Made by a program: the position numbers and the translations under genes
Shown here: one piece after another, positions 1-5,076 of the stretch
How positions within the stretch are numbered: the first letter of the stretch is position 1
How the letters are laid out: each line of letters begins with the position of its first letter
Source: an uncultured Taibaiella sp.
GTDB taxonomy: Bacteria > Bacteroidota > Bacteroidia > Chitinophagales > Chitinophagaceae
Assembly: GCA_946886975.1 (NCBI GenBank)
Contig: CAMPJV010000161.1
Coordinates: 1-6,204 of the forward strand
Direction of reading: 5' to 3'
DNA length: 6,204 nt
Notes under the pieces: generated by a model
What the model was told of the DNA's origin: nothing
The model's database searches: none
What the model saw: the letters and a program-made list of their open reading frames with translations, nothing else

Positions 1-24
1 TACATCAATAGGTGAATCCCACAT

Positions 25-60
25 GGTTGTATAAATAAAGAAAGAGGCCAAAAGCCTCTT
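25..60 (-). terminator. Rho-independent terminator of the Kdo8N gene set
   Basis: On the minus strand a 7-bp perfect stem (AAGAGGC / GCCTCTT, bases 42-60) closes a 5-base loop (TTTTG) and is followed by the T-rich run TTCTTTATTTAT. It begins about 24 bases after the stop codon of the transaldolase-CBS gene, where the last gene of a minus-strand operon should end. The plus-strand side lacks a T tract, so it probably works only for the minus strand. Bases 1-24, beyond it, show nothing I can identify. Confidence 0.8.
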
Positions 61-83
61 CCAAAAGTATAAAAATATTCTGC

Positions 84-1097
84 TTAAAGAGTTTCAAGGT
101 CTTGTATGTCAAGCATGCCTATGGGTTTGCCATTCTCAGTTATCAGCAGGTTGTCTACACTGGACTTCTTAAAGATCGCGTGGGCATCATTCAACAGGGC
201 ATTTCCGTCTATGCTGATTGGTGCCTTATACTCCATATCACCCATCTTCTTATCCAGTATATGCTCCCCTTCATTCTGCAGCAGCCTCCTGATGTCACCA
301 TCGGTAAATACTCCCTTTAATGACCCATCGTTCTCCACCACGGTCACAGCACCGAAGCCATATTCCGTCATCTTGATGATGGCGTCTTTCAGGTTCATAT
401 CTGACTTTACTATAGGATTAATGCCATTTGCTGCTTCCTTCACCCTCACTGTCATAAGGCGCGTATCCTGCAGGAACTGGTCAGTTCCCAAGGTGGTCAT
501 ATTATTATCTGTCAGTGCCTTCAGCACCTTTAAAGGAACCGTAATAGTATGAACCCCTATATTGATAGCATTCCTTACATGTTCAGCATGGCGTACCGAG
601 CTAAACATGATCTTGCTGTCGTAACCATAGTGGTTTACTGCATTCACACACTGTTCCACCAGTGCCAGAGCGTCATGCCCCTGGTCCTGCAGCCTGCCCA
701 CGAGCGGACAAACATAAGTTGCGCCTGCATGCATAGCCATGTACGCCTGCTGCAAAGTATACACCAGGTGCACGTTCACCAGGAAACCCTCTTTCCTCAG
801 CAGGTTACACGCCCGAACCCCTTCGAGGGATACTGGTATCTTAAACACCGTCCTTTTAGGATCCAGACCAAGGTCCAGCTGGCGGCGGGCTTCCTTCACC
901 ACATCTTCAGCAGTATTTCCAAGTGCTTCTATCTGCAGCACCGGCACCAGCTTCGACAGCAAAAGAATAGTACCGTCTATATCGGTAATCCCTTCACGTT
1001 GCATGAAAGTAGGTGTAGTCGTAAGGCCGTTTAGAAAGCCCAGTTTGAAACCTTCTTCAATCTCTTTTAGATTGGCAGAATCGAGGTATAATTCCAT
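84..1097 (-). CDS. Transaldolase/F6P-aldolase-like domain fused to a KdsD-type CBS pair
   Basis: 337 aa. Residues 1-217 align by eye with small transaldolases and E. coli fructose-6-phosphate aldolase: N-terminal MELYLD, Schiff-base Lys86 in FKIPVS, Glu57, Arg135 in PLVGR, and an SSVR segment at 166-169. Residues 228-337 form two CBS motifs; GVFTDGDIRRLL (262-273) is nearly the signature of the CBS pair on arabinose-5-phosphate isomerase KdsD. No SIS isomerase domain is present, so the usual catalytic half of KdsD is replaced by an aldolase barrel. Several family-conserved residues differ: TTNP reads TTTP (Thr28 for Asn), His110 stands where Thr is usual, and Leu132 stands for Phe/Tyr. The Lys suggests Schiff-base chemistry is kept, but the substrate is unknown. 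ATG start at 1097 has an AT-rich leader with no Shine-Dalgarno; the MELYLD start matches the family. It is the last gene before the terminator, downstream of kdnAB-kdsA and the toxin-antitoxin pair, which suggests a role in Kdo sugar-phosphate supply or its control (inference). Classical transaldolase activity is an alternative. Confidence 0.85.
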   Translation of the reverse strand: MELYLDSANLKEIEEGFKLGFLNGLTTTPTFMQREGITDIDGTILLLSKLVPVLQIEALGNTAEDVVKEARRQLDLGLDPKRTVFKIPVSLEGVRACNLLRKEGFLVNVHLVYTLQQAYMAMHAGATYVCPLVGRLQDQGHDALALVEQCVNAVNHYGYDSKIMFSSVRHAEHVRNAINIGVHTITVPLKVLKALTDNNMTTLGTDQFLQDTRLMTVRVKEAANGINPIVKSDMNLKDAIIKMTEYGFGAVTVVENDGSLKGVFTDGDIRRLLQNEGEHILDKKMGDMEYKAPISIDGNALLNDAHAIFKKSSVDNLLITENGKPIGMLDIQDLETL

Positions 1098-1148
1098 TAT
1101 TGATATTTATAAGCTGAAATTTGGCCGAAAAGGAAAAAGGCAAAGTAA

Positions 1149-1574
1149 CTATCTTTTCTTATCAGTTGAAAGTGGGAGTTTAAATAACTTGAGGGAGCTG
1201 ATAAACTTAAAGTCCTTTACATTATATGTGAACAGCCGAAGTTTAGTTACTATGGCAGTAGATGCAATTAGAGAATCCGCTAAAGCTAACTTATGACTTA
1301 GCGAATATTTTGATAAAAGCTCGATCCCCGTCAACGTAATATCATTGTTAATAAGGGCAATATTGTATCGATGCAGCTTTTTATTAATCTTGTTAAGGTT
1401 AGTCTTGTTTGTCGCCCCAGACATTAACTCCATTTTCGTTATTGCAGAAAGGACTACATTATCCAAACCAATCTCTTCTTCAAGAATCTTTTTTGTAGTT
1501 GCGTGCCTGGCCTTTCTTTCATCCCAATAGTCAATCATCACATCAGTATCACAGATGATCATCTCCGCTGCCAT
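1149..1574 (-). CDS. vapC: PIN-domain toxin, VapC-like ribonuclease
   Basis: 141 aa, the usual size of a single PIN domain. Family members are Mg-dependent RNases that cut tRNA, rRNA or mRNA and are held inactive by a partner antitoxin. The acidic active-site pattern is visible: Asp9 in IICDTDVMID, Glu49 in ITKMEL, Asp100 in LALADSLIA, and the closing TYNVKDF motif (116-122) with Asn118 and Asp121. The gene overlaps the antitoxin gene, as toxin-antitoxin pairs often do. Two starts are possible. ATG at 1574 is preceded by GAGGAG three bases upstream. ATG at 1562 makes an ATGA overlap with the antitoxin stop and begins directly at the first PIN strand, giving 137 aa. I list the longer one because of the ribosome-binding-like sequence. 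The gene is AT-rich: three lines counted (1201-1260, 1261-1320, 1381-1440) hold 19, 20 and 21 G+C of 60, against 31 of 60 in single lines of kdsA and of the fusion gene. This suggests horizontal arrival. The RNA target cannot be read from sequence. Confidence 0.88.
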   Translation of the reverse strand: MAAEMIICDTDVMIDYWDERKARHATTKKILEEEIGLDNVVLSAITKMELMSGATNKTNLNKINKKLHRYNIALINNDITLTGIELLSKYSLSHKLALADSLIASTAIVTKLRLFTYNVKDFKFISSLKLFKLPLSTDKKR

Positions 1575-1795
1575 CTGCTCCTCAATTCTTTAGCGTCAAT
1601 TTTCTTACCAGTGAATATCTTAAACAACGAAGTTGTATCTACAGAATTATCCGCGGGAATAATCGTTACTCCATTGACTTCAGACAATTCTTTTTCAGAC
1701 TTTGCAGGATAGATAATAAAGTCCCATAACCTGGCAAATTCTTTCAAGGCTTGTAACGTCTTCGTGGATTTGTATCTTATTGTGATCTCAGGCAT
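1559..1795 (-). CDS. Small antitoxin partner of the PIN toxin
   Basis: 78 aa from the ATG at 1795. A longer reading to 1807 starts at a TTG and is less likely. The gene lies directly upstream of the PIN toxin and overlaps it, the standard antitoxin-first order. The N-terminus (MPEITIRYKS followed by a helix-like TLQALKEFARLWDF) suggests a strand-helix DNA-binding or dimerising part. The charged C-terminus (IDAKELRSRWQRR) resembles toxin-wrapping tails in which an Arg enters the PIN active site. I do not see a clear AbrB, ribbon-helix-helix or Phd motif, so the family stays open; the antitoxin role rests mainly on position and size. No Shine-Dalgarno is seen. Such antitoxins usually repress their own promoter together with the toxin. 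Confidence 0.75.
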   Translation of the reverse strand: MPEITIRYKSTKTLQALKEFARLWDFIIYPAKSEKELSEVNGVTIIPADNSVDTTSLFKIFTGKKIDAKELRSRWQRR

Positions 1796-1804
1796 TTCGC
1801 TAAG

Positions 1805-1812
1805 CAAAAATA
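1805..1812 (-). promoter_or_regulatory. Possible -7 box of the toxin-antitoxin promoter
   Basis: TATTTTTG on the minus strand is an exact match to the Bacteroidota -7 consensus TAnnTTTG, 9 bases upstream of the antitoxin ATG. No TTG -33 element is seen at the usual 19-21 base spacing. Transcription from it would give an almost leaderless message. The region is AT-rich, so a chance match is quite possible. Confidence 0.3.
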
Positions 1813-1823
1813 GATAGATTTTT
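1806..1823. promoter_or_regulatory. Inverted repeat, possible antitoxin operator
   Basis: AAAAAT and ATTTTT form a perfect 6-bp inverted repeat around a 6-base centre (AGATAG). It overlaps the candidate -7 box just upstream of the antitoxin gene, where VapBC-type complexes commonly bind to repress their own operon. The arms are only A and T, so this is suggestive at best. It is unlikely to be a terminator for kdsA because the stem has no G-C pairs. Confidence 0.25.
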
Positions 1824-1842
1824 CCTATTGAGATTCCCTGAA

Positions 1843-2688
1843 CTACTGTATAGTCGTTTTTCTGTACCTAACCTCAATAGCATGAAGCTCAAGTATGGGT
1901 TTCATAAACTCCTCTAAGTCATAGATGCACAATTGACTTGCAGCATCACAAAGTGCCTTTTCTGGCTCTGGGTGGGTCTCAATAAATACTCCGTCTACAC
2001 CACTAGCCACTCCTGCGCGACTGAGTACAGGTAAAAACTCTCTTGCCCCACCCTTTGCGTCAGCGCTTGGTATTCCATACTTCCTTATGGAATGCGTTAT
2101 GTCGAATACGACCGGATACCCCAGCTGACCCATATGATAAAATGCTCTTGGGTCTACCACAAGGTCATTATAGCCCATAGTATAGCCACGCTCCGTCAGG
2201 ATGATCTGGTCATTGCCTGAGTCAACCACCTTGCCAACTGGATGCTTCATGTTCTCCGGAGCAAGAAACTGGCCATGCTTTATGTTGATAACCTTGCCAG
2301 TCTTTGCCGCTGCAGTCAATAATCCTGATTGCATGCACAAGTAAGCCGGTATTTGCAGCACATCGCAAACTTCAGCTGCAGGTGCCGCCTGGTCTGGATA
2401 GTGTATGTCAGTCAGTACAGGAAAACCGAACTGCTCCTTCACCTTGGCAAGTATCTGAATGCCTTTCGCCAATCCCGGTCCATCATAGTATTTCAGGCTG
2501 CTGCGGTTGTCCTTATTAAAAGATGACTTATAGATTATAGAGATCTTCAGCCGCTCGCCTACTTCCTTCAACATTTCCGCCGTCTTCATCATGATAGATT
2601 CATCCTCTATCACACAGGGACCTGAGATCAGGAACAATTCATCCGCACCGCAGGATATATTACCGACAGCTATTTTCTTTTTACTCAT
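1843..2688 (-). CDS. kdsA: 3-deoxy-8-phosphooctulonate (Kdo-8-P) synthase
   Basis: 281 aa, full length for KdsA. The cytosolic enzyme condenses D-arabinose 5-phosphate with phosphoenolpyruvate to Kdo-8-phosphate, the committed step to Kdo. Visible motifs are SGPCVIE (22-28), the substrate-binding KSSFNKDNRSS (54-64), VLTDIHYP (91-98), FDITHS (195-200) and IETHPEPEKALCDAASQL (236-253). Cys25 sits where E. coli KdsA has Asn; with His199, Glu237 and Asp248 it completes the four-ligand metal site of the Aquifex-type, metal-dependent class. The start at 2688 lies 2 bases after the kdnB stop (TAA-CT-ATG), so translation is probably coupled to kdnB. NeuB or DAHP synthase are unlikely given the KANRSS-type motif and overall match to KdsA. 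The following toxin-antitoxin gene begins 47 bases downstream. Confidence 0.97.
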   Translation of the reverse strand: MSKKKIAVGNISCGADELFLISGPCVIEDESIMMKTAEMLKEVGERLKISIIYKSSFNKDNRSSLKYYDGPGLAKGIQILAKVKEQFGFPVLTDIHYPDQAAPAAEVCDVLQIPAYLCMQSGLLTAAAKTGKVINIKHGQFLAPENMKHPVGKVVDSGNDQIILTERGYTMGYNDLVVDPRAFYHMGQLGYPVVFDITHSIRKYGIPSADAKGGAREFLPVLSRAGVASGVDGVFIETHPEPEKALCDAASQLCIYDLEEFMKPILELHAIEVRYRKTTIQ

Positions 2689-2690
2689 AG

Positions 2691-3770
2691 TTACATGCGC
2701 CTGTACAGGTCTTTAATTGTGTCAATGGTTATTACGTCTTTCCAGTCAGGTCCGATAGCGTGGTTCCACATGTGCGGAAGGTTGTAGGCTACTTGCGCCA
2801 TTGCTGTGATCTGTTCTTCGGTCCAGTTCTTACTCAGGCCTGTTGGAAGCTCTATATTGTGCGTCTTTATCATTTCCCTGAATTCTATCAGCCCCACTGG
2901 GTAATAGTCTTCCAGGTGCTGAAATGCTACACAATTAGCATAGCAGTGTTTTTCTCCCAGTATCTTCGACAGGCCGTAAGACAATGCATGACACACACCC
3001 ACTTCAGAATAGGTAAGGCTCAATCCCCCCATCAGGGAAGCTACCATTAGCTTGTCATCGTTTTCAGGAGTATGACCAGCATTCTCACCCAGGTAAATAT
3101 CCTGGCAAAGCTTTAACGCCTGTTCCGCGTAGGCATGACTAAAAGCATTGTTCAGCATCCCGTTTTCCGACTCGACACAGTGGATATACGTATCCATTCC
3201 AGTATAAAACCACTTATCAGTCGGGACGGAGGCTATAAGCTCCGGATCGAGGATCACCTGGTTGAATACTGTCCAGTCACATTTCAGGCCTAGTTTCTTC
3301 TCAGGCCCCGTGAGGACAGCAGTCATCGAGACCTCCGCTCCGGTACCTGATATTGTTGGGACACCAAGATGATAAATGCCAGGCTTCTTTATGAGGTTGA
3401 GCCCTTGATACAGTGTGGACGAACCCTCGTTGGTAAACATCAGAGATGATGCCTTAGCTATATCCATTATGCTGCCCCCTCCGATTCCCACAATTCCTGA
3501 AGGCAATCCGTTAGTAGCGAGAATTTCATCCCGCAAACTGTCTATCAGTTCTGTAGTTGGCTCATAAGGGTCGACATCTATAAATCTTACGACATCTCCC
3601 GCCTTAACAGGTATTCTTCCTTCTAGTTCCTTTCCTTTGAAATAATTGTCTACAATAAACAGGAAAAACCTGTCGTTCTGTTGCCTCACAGGCTTCAGGA
3701 TAGCATCCATAGAAGCAAAACTCCCGCGGCCGTAGACTACTTTCTCTATATTCTTGAAGTTCTTATGCAT
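2691..3770 (-). CDS. kdnB: Kdo C8 dehydrogenase, iron-type alcohol dehydrogenase (KdnB)
   Basis: 359 aa, the length of group III (iron-type) alcohol dehydrogenases. The N-terminal half binds NAD(P) through GIGGGS (95-100) and the SGTGAE loop (141-146). The C-terminal helical half carries the metal ligands Asp193 and His197 in GMDTYIHCVES, His261 in GVCHALSYG and His275 in GEKHCYAN. In Shewanella oneidensis KdnB oxidises the C8 hydroxyl of Kdo to the aldehyde, which KdnA then aminates to Kdo8N. The specific call rests on context: an overlapping DegT aminotransferase upstream, kdsA 2 bases downstream and waaA nearby. On sequence alone only 'iron-type alcohol dehydrogenase' is safe. ATG at 3770 overlaps the kdnA stop by 8 bases, implying translational coupling. 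Confidence 0.88.
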   Translation of the reverse strand: MHKNFKNIEKVVYGRGSFASMDAILKPVRQQNDRFFLFIVDNYFKGKELEGRIPVKAGDVVRFIDVDPYEPTTELIDSLRDEILATNGLPSGIVGIGGGSIMDIAKASSLMFTNEGSSTLYQGLNLIKKPGIYHLGVPTISGTGAEVSMTAVLTGPEKKLGLKCDWTVFNQVILDPELIASVPTDKWFYTGMDTYIHCVESENGMLNNAFSHAYAEQALKLCQDIYLGENAGHTPENDDKLMVASLMGGLSLTYSEVGVCHALSYGLSKILGEKHCYANCVAFQHLEDYYPVGLIEFREMIKTHNIELPTGLSKNWTEEQITAMAQVAYNLPHMWNHAIGPDWKDVITIDTIKDLYRRM

Positions 3771-4971
3771 TTGCTGTTGCTAAAGCCTTTTTAACGCAAG
3801 CTGATATATTATCCGCCAGCTGCTTTACCTGCTCTTCTGTCCAGGTGCAGCGAATTCCAAAAGAGATGAGGCGACCAATCACTTCCTGGGTTTTGGGTAG
3901 TTCAAGAGCAGCATAATCCTGCGGAGCACCAAGGACCTCTATTGGCAGCCTCGATGCCGTCCTCATTTCCTTTATGTGATCCCACTGATTGATGAAGTGG
4001 TACATATTGAGAAACCAGTAGTCAAAACCAGCGACTCCAGCCTTATTAAACTCGTCTACGGTACGGTTCGCAGCCTCTGTATCCGGCATCAATATATTTA
4101 AGAAGGTGGCAGAATCACCCTCAGGGTCTGCTATACGCGCAAAACCAATGCCCTCGGTCTTTGAAAGGATCTCCGTCAGCATTTGCTTATACTTCCTGTT
4201 TATCTCTTTTATTTTTGGCACCTTCCGGGTCTGCGCTACTCCCACTGCTGCATTAAGTTCCCCGATCCGGTAGTTAAAGCCAAGCACAGGGTGCTGCTCC
4301 ATTCCTCTCTTCACTCCAATGTGATTATGGCCGTGATCAGAATAGCAATCAGCAAGTTTATAAGTGGCCTCATCATTGGTCACAAACACTCCGCCTTCGC
4401 CTGCCGTGGCTATCTTGAAGAAGTCAAACGAATAACTTCCCGCCTTGCCAAACAATCCTGTGTAGGTCCCTTTGTACGATGATGCAAAGGCCTGTCCCGC
4501 ATCCTCTACCAGTATAAGATGATTCCTATTGATCACGTCCATTATTGGGTCCATATCTGCCATTCCCCCGCACATATGAACAAGACAAACACCTTTGGTC
4601 TTCGGTGTAATTGCTTTCTGAATCCCATCAGCGCTTAAACAAAGAGTTTCGTCTAACTCGGCAAACACAGGCAAAGCACCGACAAACAGCACGGCCTCTA
4701 TCGTAGCAATGAAGGTGAACGGAGGTACGATTACCTCATCTCCTGCCCCAATACCTGCCGCCGCCAGGGCTGCCGCTACTGCGGTAGACCCGCTGGACAT
4801 TGCATGTGCGTATTTCGCACCTATTATCTTCTTAACCTCTTCTTCGAACTCCTTCGCTTTCCAATGTCCATTTCTTTGAGTATCATGACCATATCGGAAT
4901 AAGATTCCCGTTTCCATGACATCACTTACTTCTTTTCTCTCCTCTGCACCAAAAAGTTCCGTTCCGGGCAT
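3763..4971 (-). CDS. kdnA: PLP aminotransferase for Kdo8N synthesis (KdnA), DegT/DnrJ/EryC1 family
   Basis: 402 aa, fold-type I sugar aminotransferase. Visible features are SSGSTA (59-64) for PLP phosphate, VPPFTFIAT (82-90), Asp157 in VEDAGQAF that pairs with the pyridine nitrogen, the internal aldimine Lys186 in SFDFFKIATAGEGG, and the GFNYRIGELNAAVG segment (231-244). In S. oneidensis KdnA transfers an amino group, with glutamate as donor, to the 8-oxo product of KdnB, giving 8-amino-3,8-dideoxy-manno-octulosonate. Family members aminate many nucleotide sugars; here the overlap with the dehydrogenase gene and the adjacent kdsA favour Kdo as substrate. ATG at 4971 has no Shine-Dalgarno but follows a good promoter match about 20 bases upstream. 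It is the first gene of the likely operon. Confidence 0.88.
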   Translation of the reverse strand: MPGTELFGAEERKEVSDVMETGILFRYGHDTQRNGHWKAKEFEEEVKKIIGAKYAHAMSSGSTAVAAALAAAGIGAGDEVIVPPFTFIATIEAVLFVGALPVFAELDETLCLSADGIQKAITPKTKGVCLVHMCGGMADMDPIMDVINRNHLILVEDAGQAFASSYKGTYTGLFGKAGSYSFDFFKIATAGEGGVFVTNDEATYKLADCYSDHGHNHIGVKRGMEQHPVLGFNYRIGELNAAVGVAQTRKVPKIKEINRKYKQMLTEILSKTEGIGFARIADPEGDSATFLNILMPDTEAANRTVDEFNKAGVAGFDYWFLNMYHFINQWDHIKEMRTASRLPIEVLGAPQDYAALELPKTQEVIGRLISFGIRCTWTEEQVKQLADNISACVKKALATANA

Positions 4972-4990
4972 ATTGATAATTTTTAGAGTG

Positions 4991-5021
4991 CAAAACTAAG
5001 TCATTATACTATAGGCTGCAA
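4991..5021 (-). promoter_or_regulatory. Bacteroidota-type promoter of the kdnA operon
   Basis: On the minus strand TTG (5019-5021) is followed by a 20-base spacer and TAGTTTTG (4991-4998), an exact match to the TTG-N19-21-TAnnTTTG consensus of the Bacteroidota primary sigma factor. Transcription would begin near 4984 and leave a leader of roughly 13 bases before the kdnA ATG. It lies in the 105-base spacer after waaA, the only sizeable gap before the toxin-antitoxin region, so it probably drives kdnA-kdnB-kdsA and perhaps genes further on. Confidence 0.55.
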
Positions 5022-5076
5022 TCAAGAAGAACACCCTCCAGTCCAAATGGACGCAAACGGTATCTATGGTAAAGTC

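Noticed and set aside
84..400. CBS region as a separate KdsD remnant gene
   Set aside because: The frame runs without a stop from the aldolase domain into the CBS pair, so this is a true fusion rather than two genes or a pseudogene.
106..552. Long plus-strand open frame (148 aa), and others at 549-1034 and 739-1296
   Set aside because: They lie antisense to the transaldolase-CBS gene, have no recognisable domain, and the minus-strand frame is clearly the coding one.
1141..1148. TTACTTTG on the minus strand as a promoter box for the transaldolase-CBS gene
   Set aside because: It has one mismatch to TAnnTTTG and no TTG at the right distance, in AT-rich sequence, so it is too weak to annotate.
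1796..1807. Longer antitoxin starting at TTG (1807)
   Set aside because: The ATG at 1795 is a better start codon and begins the MPEITIRY strand; the extra four residues would also overlap the candidate -7 box.
5041..5052. GTCC-AAAT-GGAC hairpin as a terminator after waaA
   Set aside because: The stem is only 4 bp and no uninterrupted T tract follows on the minus strand.
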